This document shows positions 41,846 to 52,285 of a DNA stretch of 64,000 nucleotides, piece by piece. Each line of letters begins with the position of its first letter. Position 1 is the stretch's first letter. This DNA is from Bacteroidota bacterium (GTDB lineage Bacteria; Bacteroidota; Bacteroidia; AKYH767-A; OLB10). The position numbers and the translations under genes are program-made. Below the pieces are notes generated by a model that was not told the DNA's origin, did not search any database, and saw only the letters and a list, made by a program, of their open reading frames with translations. The DNA is taken from contig JADKIC010000026.1 in the NCBI GenBank assembly GCA_016721435.1, forward strand, positions 18,922 to 82,921, in the 5' to 3' direction.

Positions 41846-44267
41846 ATGACGCCACAACAGCCTGAATCCATTAAACGGGAATTATCTTTTGAAGAATTCA
41901 AAACGGTTATCCTTGAAGACTATCGTTTGGTTTGCGAAAGCCGGCAAGCCAGTCTGACCGGTAGAAAAGAGGTACTTACGGGCAAAGCGAAATTCGGAAT
42001 TTTTGGAGATGGCAAGGAACTCGCGCAAATTGCGATGGCCAAAGTTTTCAAAAACGGAGATTTCAGATCCGGGTATTACAGAGATCAGACGTTCATGTTT
42101 GCAAGTAATCTTTTGACAATACGTGAATTTTTTGCTCAATTGTATGCTCACCCCGACCCCATTGCTGATCCATCTTCTGCAGGGCGATGTATGAACGGAC
42201 ATTTTGCCACACGATTATTGAATAGTGACGGTAGCTGGAAAGATCAGATTGAAACCAAAAATTCTTCTGCGGACATTTCACCTACAGCCGGCCAAATGCC
42301 CCGTTTGCTTGGATTAGCCCTGGCTTCGAAATTATATAAAGGCAATTCCACTCTTTCGCAAAAAATGAAAGGCTTTACTTCGAATGGAAACGAAGTCGCT
42401 TTTGGTACTATCGGTGATGCCTCTACGTCAGAAGGCTTATTTTTTGAAACGATCAATGCCGCCGGAGTTTTGCAGGTACCCATGGCCATCAGTGTATGGG
42501 ATGACGGCTATGGCATTTCTGTTCCTGCATTATTTCAAACGACAAAGCAAAATATTTCAGAGGTACTCAAAGGATTTGAAGAACGGAGGAAAATAAAGGC
42601 TATGTTATTCTCCATGCCAAAGCCTGGGATTATCCGGGGTTGATTGAAACTTACGAAAAGGGAATTAAAATTTGCCGCGAAGAGCATGTACCGGTACTCT
42701 TCCATATTCAGGAAGTTACTCAACCGCAAGGACATTCTACCAGTGGCTCTCATGAACGCTATAAAAGTAAGGAACGTCTTGCCTGGGAAGAAGAGTTTGA
42801 TTGTATCCGAAAGTTTAAAGAGTGGATTCTGGAAAGTGCCATCACATCAGAAGACGAACTTGACGCTATAGAAAAAACCGCTAAACAATCTGCACAGCAA
42901 GCGCGAAAAGAAGCCTGGGACAATCACAACAACAGTATCCGGCAGGAAGTTCGCGAAGCTTTATCATTACTTGAAGCAGTAGCGGCTAAAAGTCCGAATA
43001 AAGTATTTATTGAAATACTTTCCGGAAAACTTAAGGATTTAACAGAACCGGAAAGGAAGGACATAACGATTACTGTAAAAAAAGTTCTGCGCTATGTTAA
43101 AGACGAAATCAGCAATGAAAAAAATCGTCTGTTACAATGGCTTAGAAATTACACTACTTTGAATAGTGATCGGTTCGATTCCCATCAATACAGCCAAAGT
43201 AAATGGAGTGTGAAAAATATTCCATTACAACCCGTCACTTATGCGGATAACGCTCCACTCATGGATGGCAGAGAAATTCTTCAGGCCAACTGGGATGCCC
43301 TTCTTGAAAAAAGACCGGAATTATTAATCTTTGGAGAAGATGTTGGAAATATCGGTGGCGTAAATCAAACATATGCCGGATTGCAATCTAAATACGGCGA
43401 AGACCGGGTATTCGACACCGGCATTCGCGAAGCCACAATTATCGGTCAGGGCATTGGACTTGCATTGCGCGGCTTACGTCCGGTAGCTGAGATTCAATAC
43501 CTTGATTATCTCGCATACGCGATCCAGGTACTCTCCGATGATCTTGCTTGCCTGCATTACCGTACAAAGGGCGGACAAAAAGCTCCACTCATCATAACCA
43601 CAAGAGGACATCGATTAGAGGGTATCTGGCATTCCGGTTCGCCAATGCAGTTTATACTTGGTGCATTACGTGGTATCCATGTACTCGTCCCGCGAAACAT
43701 GACGGAAGCGGCAGGATTTTACAATACCTTACTTGAAAGTGATGAACCCGCACTGGTCATCGAGCCATTGAACGCTTATCGTATCAAGGAAAAAATGCCC
43801 GATAATATTGGTGAGTTCCGCCTTCCGATAGGAAAAGTGGAAGTGCTTCAGGAGGGAACAGATGTTACTCTGGTCACCTACGGATCTTGTGTGCGGATTG
43901 CACAAGAAGCTATTCTGGATTTAAATCAGGCAGGAATCAGTGTTGAATTAATTGATGTAAGAAGTTTATTGCCGTTCGATCTTGAACACGAAATCGTGAA
44001 ATCACTTTCTAAAACAAATAAAATATTGTTTTTTGACGAAGATGTGCCGGGAGGTGCGACAGCATTCATGATGCAACAGGTGTTGGAGATACAAGGAGGG
44101 TTCAGGCATCTGGAAATAGAACCCGCACATTAACTGCCAAAGAGCATAGAGCAGCCTATGGTTCTGATGGAGATTACTACTCTAAACCATCCGCTGAAGA
44201 TGTATATGACATGGTGTATGAGATGATGAGTACAGCAAATCCTTCTGACTATCCATCCATCTACTAA
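41846..44267 (+). CDS. 2-oxoacid dehydrogenase E1 component, alpha-beta fusion (frameshifted)
   Basis: Thiamine-diphosphate-dependent E1 of a pyruvate/branched-chain 2-oxoacid dehydrogenase complex, with alpha and beta subunits on one chain of about 806 residues. The alpha half has SGYYRDQTFMF and the TPP motif as GDASTSEGLFFE...SVWDDGYGIS (GDA...DD rather than GDG...NN). The beta half has FGEDVGNIGGVNQTYAGL, DTGIREATIIGQGIGLAL, VTYGSCVRIA and DVRSLLPFD. Pieces: 41846-42643, 42640-44133, and a tail to 44267 (RTLTAKEHRAAYGSDGDYYS). Indels lie near 42595 and 44113. This fused form occurs throughout Bacteroidota; the preferred substrate cannot be told from sequence. Confidence 0.9.
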
Positions 44268-44285
44268 CGTTAGCGTATTACCGAA

Positions 44286-45098
44286 ATGACATTCCAGCGT
44301 ATTACTGAATCTACTTCAAGATATAACCATCTTGAAAAAATGTCTGTGTTGGAATTACTTGCCGGAATAAATAATGAAGATAAAACAGTTGCGGACGCAG
44401 TAGAGAAAGCCATACCTTCCATCGAGGCGCTGATCAACGCTATCCTTCCCCGCATGCAAAAAGGAGGGCGTGTATTTTATATCGGAGCAGGAACGAGTGG
44501 ACGCTTAGGAATTGTTGATGCTTCTGAATGTCCGCCCACTTTTGGAATTCCTCATGGTGTTGTTATTGGAATCATTGCCGGTGGAGATACTGCTATCAGG
44601 AAAGCTGTTGAATTTGCAGAAGATGACAAACAGCAAGGCTGGAACGATTTAAGTGAATTTTTACCCAATGAAAACGATAGCGTCATTGGCATTGCCGCAT
44701 CCGGTTCAACGCCCTACGTAATCGGAACACTAGAAAAATGCAAGCAAAATAATATTCTGACCGGTGCCATTACCTGTAATCCCTGGCAGTCCTTTAGCTG
44801 CCGCTGCAGATTTTCCTATTGAAGTTATCAGCGGCCTGAATTTGTTACGGGAAGCACAAGAATGAAAGCCGGCACCGCACAAAAGTTAGTCTTAAATATG
44901 ATTTCTACCACTTTAATGATTCGACTGGGAAAAGTAATTGGGAACAGAATGGTAGATATGCAATTGAGCAACAACAAACTCATTGACAGAGGGGCTAAAA
45001 TGGTCATGGATGCAACCGGACTAAACGCTGAAGAAGCCAATAAATTGCTTCAGGAAAAGGGAAGTGTTCGAAAAGCCATCGACTCCTTTAAAAAGTAA
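44286..45098 (+). CDS. murQ: N-acetylmuramic acid 6-phosphate etherase (frameshifted)
   Basis: Cleaves the lactyl ether of MurNAc-6-phosphate to GlcNAc-6-phosphate and D-lactate in peptidoglycan recycling; cytoplasmic SIS-domain dimer. About 270 residues. Conserved blocks: TESTSRYNHLEKMSVLELL at the start, GGRVFYIGAGTSGRLGIVDASECPPTFG (catalytic Glu in ASECPPTFG), IIAGGDTAIRKAVEFAEDD, GIAASGSTPYV, and TRMKAGTAQKLVLNMISTT near the end. Frames 44286-44822 and 44862-45098 are joined through two one-base errors near 44782 (CNPGSPLAAAADFPIEV) and 44838 (ISGPEFVTGSTRMKAG). It follows the E1 gene by 18 bases. Confidence 0.95.
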
Positions 45099-45161
45099 CT
45101 ATATTTTTAAACAAATACTTTTCTTCAACGTATCATGTTACTAACTTTACAGAGTTAAGCG

Positions 45162-45728
45162 ATGCAAGATATAGAACCCTACTATTCCTGGCGTCATCTG
45201 TATATATCTGCAGAGGATGAACTATCTCCATTTTATGGTCGGGAGTATAGTGAGTTTGAATATTCCAACACCATCTATAACTATTATATCCATCCGCAAT
45301 GGGATGACTTTGGGTCCAGTACACTGTACATGAAATTGTTATTCGTTGACTACGATACCGGCTTCGCAGTGATCGAGTTTATTGGAGAATGGAACGATGC
45401 CATCAACAATGACATTATGGTTTTGAAAAGAGATATCGCAGATCATTTAATCAATGAGGGTATCAGCAAATTTATTTTGATTGGTGAAAACGTCTTGAAT
45501 TTTCATGCCTCCGATGATTGCTATTACCAGGAATGGTTTGAAGATATTGAAGACGGATGGGTGGTGGCATTGAATTTCAGAGATCATGTGCGTCATGAAT
45601 TCAATAAATATTCCATTGACTATTATCTGGCTTTTGGCGGTGAATTGGATGATATGAAATGGCGACTATTTAGTCCGAATCAATTGTTTGAGCGTATTGA
45701 AAGTATTATTTGCCATAGGTTAGCTTAA
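45162..45728 (+). CDS. conserved hypothetical protein, acidic, aromatic-rich
   Basis: Soluble protein of 188 residues, with no signal peptide or membrane segment. It begins YYSWRHLYISAEDELSPFYGR and is rich in Tyr, Trp, Asp and Glu (IYNYYIHPQWDDFGS, ASDDCYYQEWFEDIEDGW). I recall similar proteins in Bacteroidota near murQ but know no function. Intact frame, 63 bases after murQ, possibly the same transcript. Confidence 0.75.
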   Translation: MQDIEPYYSWRHLYISAEDELSPFYGREYSEFEYSNTIYNYYIHPQWDDFGSSTLYMKLLFVDYDTGFAVIEFIGEWNDAINNDIMVLKRDIADHLINEGISKFILIGENVLNFHASDDCYYQEWFEDIEDGWVVALNFRDHVRHEFNKYSIDYYLAFGGELDDMKWRLFSPNQLFERIESIICHRLA

Positions 45729-45906
45729 AATAATTCATTTAATAGATTCTTCGTTGTAAAGCAATCCTTTACGACCCAAATGTAATAAATTTCTGTAAAT
45801 TCCTAATCCAAAGGGATTATGAACTTTAAATTAACATCATGAATTTTACGCTACATTGCTTGCAGTTCCACTCCTCTTTTGTCAAATTTTATTATTTTTA
45901 CAGGAT

Positions 45907-46596
45907 ATGATGAAAAGACTTGTTTATATTTTCATTATTCCATTCATTATCTGCATTCTATTTCTAAGTGGGAACATATTCTATTCTAAAAGTTAAAAAG
46001 GGAAAGGCCTCCTATTACGGGAAAGAATTTGAAGGAAGAAAACAGCCAATGGAGAAATTTTCAGAAATGCTGACTTCACCGCAGCGCATCGCACCTTACC
46101 TTTTAACACTTTTGTCCGTGTTACGAATTCAAAAAACAATCTATCCATCACAGTTAGAATTAATGACCGCGGGCCATTTGTAAAGAGCAGAATAATAGAT
46201 TTATCAGAAGCTGCTGCCAGAAGAATTGGAAGTTATCAGCATGGTCTTACATCGGTCAAACTTGAGATCATGGAAATACTAAGCAAAACCAGGGAAATTG
46301 ATAGTATTTTTAGTTGTGAGGATGTGTTGGATTGCCTCGGAAACCCGGAAGAATTGTCAGGAATAAGTCTTTCATTGTGGCGTTGTAAAGACATTGTTCA
46401 CATGCTATATGTGGCCAATGAACTGTACCTTCATGAGGATGTGCAAAAGGTATATATTGTTGGTATGGGTGTAAACAGCTCTAGAATGTACCATCTTGTA
46501 CTCTCGGGTTTCAAAACCAAGCTTTCGGCAAGTGAAACTATTTCCAAATTCGAGAAAAAAGGATTTATGCAAATACGATTTTTAAAACACTCTTAA
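45907..46596 (+). CDS. RlpA-like double-psi beta-barrel protein (frameshifted)
   Basis: Exported septal-ring/lytic-transglycosylase-like protein of about 229 residues. N-terminal hydrophobic export segment from ATG 45907 (MKRLVYIFIIPFIICILFL). The RlpA barrel is recovered only by switching frames: GKASYYGKEFEGRK in frame 45968-46183, then TVRINDRGPFV-KSRIIDLSEAAARRIG just after 46140. The C-terminal part (frame 46270-46596) ends in a SPOR-like segment (YHLVLSGFKTKLSASETISKF). Indels near 45970 and 46050, and at least one more before 46140, break it. RlpA assignment is firm; enzymatic activity of Bacteroidota homologues is not established. Its 3' end overlaps the converging NUDIX gene by 4 bases. 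Confidence 0.82.
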
Positions 46597-47048
46597 TCCA
46601 TCTTTCTATGTTCAGCTAATTTTTCGAATGCCTGCTGATCTGTCGGAAATGTAATTTCTTTGGGGTCTAAATCCACCAGATTCACCCAGCGAAAGCGCTC
46701 CATCCCATTCTCAGCCGGCAATATATAATTTTCACGAAACATCCCTTCTATGGCAAGAGGTGCGGACACTAAGTAATAAATTCCGAGTACCTGCAAATCA
46801 GGATTAAAAGCGGATTGTGCGAAAAAATCAGTAGTATGCAAATGCCGGAAATCAGTAGCCTCTATTTGCAATTCCTCCATCAACTCCCGCTTTAAACAAT
46901 CAATCGGGCCTTCACCAAACTCCAAACCTCCTCCCGGAAATTTTCGCATAAAAGTATTGTAGTGATACTCCTCGGCGATAAGAACTTCATTTCCGGAACT
47001 AAGAATTAGTCCGTATACCCTTATAATAAATCGCTTTTCGGTTGACAT
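46593..47048 (-). CDS. NUDIX hydrolase
   Basis: Nucleoside-diphosphate-X hydrolase of 151 residues. The Nudix box is GGLEFGEGPIDCLKRELMEELQI (G-x5-E-x7-REL-x-EEL-x-I), preceded by KFPGGG. The N-terminal strand is FIIRVYGLILSSGNEVLIAEE. The substrate is unknown; the overall size suits small-molecule nucleotide clean-up enzymes. Intact frame. Confidence 0.92.
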   Translation of the reverse strand: MSTEKRFIIRVYGLILSSGNEVLIAEEYHYNTFMRKFPGGGLEFGEGPIDCLKRELMEELQIEATDFRHLHTTDFFAQSAFNPDLQVLGIYYLVSAPLAIEGMFRENYILPAENGMERFRWVNLVDLDPKEITFPTDQQAFEKLAEHRKMD

Positions 47049-47279
47049 CGTCTCAATTCTTACAAATTACATTTTCCATAAAATTAACAAATCACATCGA
47101 AAAATGTTTGAATTCCTGATTTTTTCAAAACAATCCTTTTCAAAATAATAAACAAAATAAAATTTCTTACAGCTCTGATTAAACAGAAACGCATCACCCG
47201 GGGAAAACGTACAATGTAATGTAAATGCCAATAAATTACTCACCCGGGCTAAAACTACATTTAACTTGCAAAGCAGAAA

Positions 47280-48157
47280 ATGAAAACATATCACTTATTA
47301 TTTCTGACCGTATTCCTGGCTATCGGATGTCAAAAAGATGAACCATCAACTGCAGGCACCGGAAGTACAAATACAGGTGGCCTGAGTACAGTACCCGCCA
47401 CTTTCACACAAAAGTATTGCTGGAATGCTTCACCGGCGCCGGTCAACCCCAATGTCCGGATGGCTTTGTTAAAATGGAAAGTATCATGGCTGCAAATCCC
47501 ACAAAGGCGATTCCGGTAAATGTGCAGTTTAGTGATGCCATGGAAATTGCCCAGTACACTTCGCTGACCAATGCATTCAGCAATGGAAATCCAATGACCT
47601 TTCCATCGGCTATGATCAACAGGACATCGTCATTGAACCTCGCCGTACTGAATCGTACCCAATGGCAATCGAACTTTGATGTGGCTAAAACAAAAACTGC
47701 AAAATGTGGTTTAGCGATTGAGACAAGTGTGAATGGAAGCATGCTTACAGTTAATACACATTGCGGTTTCAATCAAAACATGAGCGGTGACTATACCGTG
47801 AGCACATATCTACTGGAAAATAACATTAGTGGAAGCGGCGCGATGTATGATCAGCGAAATGCATACAATGCAACGAGTGGTCATCCCTATCAGGGACAAG
47901 GAGACCCCATTGCAGGATTCGCTCACAATAATGTATTAAGAAAAGTACTAACAGCACCTTTAGGAGACAACATCAACACCTCAGCATTAATCACCGGAGG
48001 AAAGGAAATAAAAACATACACTACATCTATCAATGGATATAAATTGAATGATTTATATGTAGTAGCCTTCATTACTAAAACAGGGACTACTCCAACCAAC
48101 TTTGAAATTCTAAATGTACAGAAAGTTAAGGCAGGTAATACTCAACTCTGGGATTAA
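47280..48157 (+). CDS. Omp28-related outer-membrane lipoprotein (frameshifted)
   Basis: Lipoprotein of about 292 residues. Lipobox FLAIGC is followed by QKDE, an acidic/lysine export signal typical of Bacteroidota surface lipoproteins. After a Ser/Thr/Gly linker the Omp28 signature KVLLECFTGAGQPQCPDG appears; most relatives have a thioredoxin-like CxxC here, while this copy has lost that spacing. The remainder (AMEIAQYTSLTNAF, DYTVSTYLLENN, PIAGFAHNNVLRKVL) has a beta-sandwich character shared with the next gene. Frames 47280-47519 and 47417-48157 are one gene; an A is missing near 47412 (FTQ-KVLLE). Function unknown. Confidence 0.82.
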
Positions 48158-48244
48158 TTTTCGGATAAAAGTTCTGTTTCACAGTATTTACAAACTACAA
48201 GGGTGCAGAAAAATTAAATTCAAAAACGAATAAATTATATTTTC

Positions 48245-48280
48245 AAAAAAGGGCTTCTTAACGGATGGCCCTTTTTTATT
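48245..48280 (+). terminator. rho-independent terminator
   Basis: A 10-bp inverted repeat (AAAAAAGGGC with GCCCTTTTTT) around a 12- to 13-base loop, then TATTTAT. It lies 88 bases after the first Omp28-like gene and separates it from its paralogue. Confidence 0.8.
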
Positions 48281-48395
48281 TATAACAATAATCATATCCG
48301 GATCCTTTCTGTTTGTAAGATTTCCGGTTAAATCATCCACAACGATTTTCAACACACCCTAATATTGTGTTAATAAAATTCGAACCAACTACAAT

Positions 48396-49137
48396 ATGAA
48401 AAAACTACTTGTTTATGCTGCTGCTTCAGGATTCCTGTTTACAGCATGCCAAAAAGAAGACCCCTCTCTTCCTGAATCACAAAGTGGCTCAAAAGCTCCA
48501 ACAACAGTTACTGTAAGTCCTGTACCGGCTACCTTCCAGAAGAAAGTACTCATTGAGTTTGAATTCGTACTCTAGCAATCAAACAACAATTCCCTGTGCG
48601 CTTATCAGCAGGCTCAACTATGCAGGTGGAACCTGTCTGTCCCCTAATTTATATACCAATGCAGTGAATGGATCATTGCTTAAACCTGCAGTAAGTGGTG
48701 TTGCCATTAACTCGGTCATCAACGGCCGCGCTGCTCAAATTGATGTGCATTGTGGCTTTACCAGTCTTCTGAACGGTTCCTACAAAGTAACCACTTATCT
48801 GGTTGAAGATTTCGTAACCAATGCCAATACCGCATTTTATCAGGCGAACAGTTACAATGCTACAGTAGGAAGTCCGTTCTACAATCTTGGAAACCCTATC
48901 ATTAACTACACTCACAATAATGTAGTTCGAATGGTAGTCAGCAATTCCGGTGGCGATGATATCAATCCAATGTCATTGATACCAGGAGGAAAAGATGTTC
49001 TTTTACAAGATTGATATCCTCAAAAATACAGCCGTTCAAGCAAATGGTATGTGGTTTCATTCATAACCAATAATTCAACCAATGAAGTACTCAATGTACA
49101 ATCAGGTTTACTCGGCACATTAAAAGACTGGAACTAA
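48396..49137 (+). CDS. second Omp28-like lipoprotein, internally shortened and frameshifted
   Basis: Paralogue of the preceding lipoprotein. ATG 48396 starts a lipoprotein signal (MKKLLVYAAASGFLFTAC, then QKED), followed by a Ser/Thr linker and ATFQKKVLIEF. There the frame breaks, and the text resumes in frame 48553-49014 (LNSYSSNQTTIPCALISRL...). Compared with its paralogue about 45 residues between KVL(I/L)E and the 'NRT/SRL' region, including the CPDG segment, are absent. Coding then parallels the paralogue (IDVHCGF, YKVTTYLVEDF, YTHNNVVRMV), shifts again near 49010 and ends with WYVVSFITNNSTNEVLNV...LKDWN. The deletion is flanked by GTACTC direct repeats (48545, 48566). It may be a real or an assembly deletion. 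Confidence 0.7.
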
Positions 49138-49163
49138 TCTAAACAAATATATCTAACCTGAAA

Positions 49164-49200
49164 TGGGGGACTTGAAAATGGGTCCCCCCTTTCTATTTTT
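49164..49200 (+). terminator. rho-independent terminator
   Basis: GGGGGAC pairs with GTCCCCC across a 10-base loop, followed by CTTTCTATTTTT. It lies 27 bases after the second Omp28-like gene and immediately before the converging NUDIX gene. Confidence 0.8.
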
Positions 49201-49202
49201 AC

Positions 49203-49847
49203 TTACTTTAATGAATTCACTACTTCCACAATTTCTGAAATCATCATGGCCGTTGCCCCCCATATCACAACATCTTCCAATTGAAAACAAGGTGCTTCTA
49301 CTTCCATCCCTTGCGAACTCCTAAAGCGACCCGAATGCAAATTTTCTTTATCACATAATTGCTCAAGTGATGGAGAAAAAACGCTTTTGACTTCAAAGGG
49401 ATTAATCGTAAACACAGGTTCCTGATGTAGAAAGCCAAGGAACGGATGCACCAAAATCCGCTGGGAGGAATATAGAGTGAAGTCAACGGTCCTATCAGAT
49501 TAACATCCTGAGAGAGGAATACCCAGTTCTTCGAAGGTCTCACGCAGTGCTGTATAGGCCAGCTCCTCATCAGGTTCCTGCTTTCCGCCGGGAAAACTGA
49601 TCTGGTGAGCATGTACATCTCCACCTCCCGCTCTTTCCATTAAAATAATGCGGGGTAATCGGGTTTCATTGTCCGGAAAAATCAATGCTAAAACAGCTGC
49701 TGTTCTATACGTCTTTACCTCTGAAAGATAATCCTTCACTGATTTTCTGTGCAAAGGGGCCATCTTCCCATGCGCGTCCATTCCCGGAAGTGAAGTATTC
49801 ACCCGGGAGGACAATGCAGCAATAAAATCAGGATAATCAAATTCCAT
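49203..49847 (-). CDS. CoA pyrophosphatase-type NUDIX hydrolase (frameshifted)
   Basis: NudL/CoA-diphosphatase family enzyme of about 214 residues, predicted to cleave coenzyme A or its oxidised forms to 4'-phosphopantetheine and 3',5'-ADP. The N-terminus is MEFDYPDFIAALSSRV. The family signature region RIILMERAGGGDVHAHQISFPGGKQEPDE precedes the Nudix helix TALRETFEELGI. Frames 49500-49847 and 49203-49454 are linked by text in the third frame (QDVNLIGPLTSLYIPPSGF-LVHPFLGFL), so two single-base losses lie near 49507 and 49462. It starts 9 bases after the ABC exporter stop. Confidence 0.85.
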
Positions 49848-49856
49848 TGTATTATC

Positions 49857-51623
49857 TTAAAGTTGTTGCGCTATAACCGACTCCTTTTGCTCTCCAATCT
49901 GCTGACGCCACATCGCGTAGTAAAGTCCTTTTGTTTCGAGAAGTTCAAAATGTTGTCCTGATTCAATTATCTTACCCTTTTCCAGTACATAAATCACATC
50001 GGCGTGCATCACGGTTGATAATCGATGGGCAATTAAAATGGTAATGTGATTTCTATTTGAAGAAACACTTCTAATTGTTTCTGCAATTTCTTCTTCTGTC
50101 AGGGAGTCGAGTGCAGAGGTGGCTTCATCAAAAACTAATAGCGAAGGCTTGCGCAAAAGCGCTCTGGCAATAGACAATCGTTGCTTTTCTCCTCCCGAAA
50201 CTTTCACACCTCCTTCGCCAATGACGGTATCCAATCCTTTACTGGCGCGACCCAATAGCGATTTCAATGACGCCTTATTCAATACATCCAAACACTCTTC
50301 GTCACTTGCATTTGGAGCCACGAACTGAAGATTTTCCCTGATACTTCCTGAAAACAACTGGGTATCCTGAGTGACTAAACCAATCTGTGAACGCAATTCA
50401 TCAAGGCTTACCTCTTCGGCGCTGAAGTTATTGTACAAAAGTTTACCTTGCTGGGGCTTATATAATCCTACCAGCATCTTTACCAATGTCGTTTTTCCGG
50501 AGCCGCTTGGACCTACAAACGCAATGGTCTCACCGGCCTTTACTTCAAAGGAGATGTTATTTACTGCATATTGAGTAGCTGTCTGATGTTTAAATGAAAC
50601 ATCTTTCAACTGAAACGACTGAATACTTCCCAGCTTTACGGGATTAGATGGTCGGGCTTCCGGTTTAATATCAAGGATGGCCTGAAAATTTTGCAAAGAG
50701 ACCTCCGCTTCCCGATAAATATTGATGATGTTCCCTAACTCTTGCAGCGGACCAAAAATAAAGAAGGAATAAATAAACATCGTAAAGAACTGACCAATTG
50801 AAATCTGACGGGTAAAGATCAGATAAAGCATCATAAACATAATAGCTGTTCTTAACAAATTGACCAATGTTCCCTGAATAAAACTCAAACTGCGGATATA
50901 CTTCACTTTCTTCAATTCCAGTTTCAAAATTTTATCGGTATTGGAATTTAGCCTTCCTATTTCCTGCTGCGCAAGACCCAGGCTTTTTACAAGCTCTATA
51001 TTCCTCAAGGACTCTGTGGTGGAACCGGCGAGAGCAGTAGTTTCAGCAACAATAACCTTCTGGAGCCGTTTTACTTTTCTGCTCAAAACAGAACTGATGA
51101 TTCCGAGTATAGGGATAACTCCAAAGTAAACCGGTGCTATCAGCCAATGTACCGTCACAGCATAAATGGAAACGAAGACAATAGCAACTAAAGAAGTAAA
51201 CAGGATATTAATAAAAGCACTAATCAACTTCTCTACATCCGCTCTCACCTTTTGAAGTCGGCCCAATGTCTCACCACTACGCTGATCCTCGAACACCTCA
51301 TAAGGTAACTCCAAACTATGACGAATCCCATCTGCATAAATTTTAGCTCCTACCCGTTGAGTGATTACGTTGACATAGTAATCCTGAAAATTCTTAGCAA
51401 CTCTACTTACAAATGCGACACCCACAGCTGCCAGCAGCAACCATCCCACTCCCCTTATAAACTCATCCTTACTAAGTTTTTCAAACTGAGTAACATAATC
51501 GTCGATTACATGCTTAAAAATATAGGGATCAAGTAATGAAAAAACCTGGTTAATGGTAGCCAGCAGCAAGGCCAGCAAGATGAGTTTCCAAAATTCGCGT
51601 AAGTATCCTAAGAGTAGTTTCAT
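49857..51623 (-). CDS. ABC exporter, fused permease-ATPase (MsbA-like)
   Basis: Type IV ABC half-transporter of 588 residues that should function as a dimer for lipid, peptide or drug export. Six transmembrane helices fill residues 1-310 (e.g. FWKLILLALLLATINQVFSLL). The nucleotide-binding domain has Walker A AFVGPSGSGKTTLVKML, Q-loop IGLVTQDTQLF, signature VSGGEKQRLSIARALL, Walker B LLVFDEATSALDS and the His switch LIAHRLST. ATG 51623 is chosen; the frame opens 4 codons earlier at a TTG. Intact frame. The transported substrate cannot be inferred. Confidence 0.93.
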   Translation of the reverse strand: MKLLLGYLREFWKLILLALLLATINQVFSLLDPYIFKHVIDDYVTQFEKLSKDEFIRGVGWLLLAAVGVAFVSRVAKNFQDYYVNVITQRVGAKIYADGIRHSLELPYEVFEDQRSGETLGRLQKVRADVEKLISAFINILFTSLVAIVFVSIYAVTVHWLIAPVYFGVIPILGIISSVLSRKVKRLQKVIVAETTALAGSTTESLRNIELVKSLGLAQQEIGRLNSNTDKILKLELKKVKYIRSLSFIQGTLVNLLRTAIMFMMLYLIFTRQISIGQFFTMFIYSFFIFGPLQELGNIINIYREAEVSLQNFQAILDIKPEARPSNPVKLGSIQSFQLKDVSFKHQTATQYAVNNISFEVKAGETIAFVGPSGSGKTTLVKMLVGLYKPQQGKLLYNNFSAEEVSLDELRSQIGLVTQDTQLFSGSIRENLQFVAPNASDEECLDVLNKASLKSLLGRASKGLDTVIGEGGVKVSGGEKQRLSIARALLRKPSLLVFDEATSALDSLTEEEIAETIRSVSSNRNHITILIAHRLSTVMHADVIYVLEKGKIIESGQHFELLETKGLYYAMWRQQIGEQKESVIAQQL

Positions 51624-51703
51624 TTGCAGGTGCAAAAGTAAGAATTAACAAATCACTGTTATTTAGTTCTCATAAGTGCTTTACTATGCATAACAATAAG
51701 CCT

Positions 51704-51711
51704 TAGATTTG
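51704..51711 (+). promoter_or_regulatory. -7 promoter element upstream of the TonB-C-domain gene
   Basis: TAGATTTG matches TAnnTTTG; the predicted start of transcription is near 51718, about 20 bases before the GTG at 51739. Confidence 0.5.
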
Positions 51712-51738
51712 AACCGTTACCCTTAAAATAACGATCCA

Positions 51739-52239
51739 CGTGAAAAAACATTTTATTACACTACTGCTGTTTATTGTCCCTATTGCCACTTTTTCTCAGC
51801 ATATCATCATTACTAAAAATGGCGAACGCTTAAATGGTGAACTTCAGCGTTTGAAAACAACACAGTCACCTTTTTCACAAAGGAGTACTGTTACTTTTCA
51901 ATTAGGCAAATAAAATCGATCGATTTTGAAGGGGAGCCTGGCACTGCCTCCAGTCAGGCATCTGCAGGTCAGAAAGGCGTTTCCTTCATTATGCCGGGAC
52001 GGAAACTCACGAAACAGCCTAAAGTAGACAACCTTACAATGGAACGTGGAATTGTTGTTGTTGGGATAACCATTAATAAATACGGCGATGTAGTGAAAGC
52101 TGATCCTGGCGTTGAAGGAACCACAACTACCAGCCAGTATTTACTTACTAAAGCCAAACAAGCGGCAGAGAGCGCTAAGTTTGATGGAGGCACTACTATG
52201 CCACTTGAACAAAAAGGAACGATTACAGTGACCTTTTAA
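51739..52239 (+). CDS. exported protein with LSm-like strand region and TonB C-terminal-like domain (frameshifted)
   Basis: Protein of about 166 residues. The GTG start gives a signal peptide (KKHFITLLLFIVPIATFS). The following segment ITKNGERLNGELQRLK...IRQIKSIDFEGEPG resembles the small beta-barrel found in other Bacteroidota periplasmic proteins. The C-terminal half, GRKLTKQPKVDN then GIVVVGITINKYGDVVKADPGVEG and LLTKAKQAAESAKFD, matches the TonB C-terminal fold with the QKGTITVTF end. There is no long N-terminal membrane anchor or Pro-rich linker, so this is not a standard TonB. The frame changes near 51858; the longest intact frame is 51991-52239. Confidence 0.7.
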
Positions 52240-52285
52240 TTAAAAACATTTTTTCATAATGAATTCGTCCATTAAGACAAGTTCA

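Noticed and set aside
41605..41901. 98-residue minus-strand open frame before the E1 gene
   Set aside because: Its first third is antisense to the E1 N-terminus and the rest matches nothing I recognise; listed only as part of the gap.
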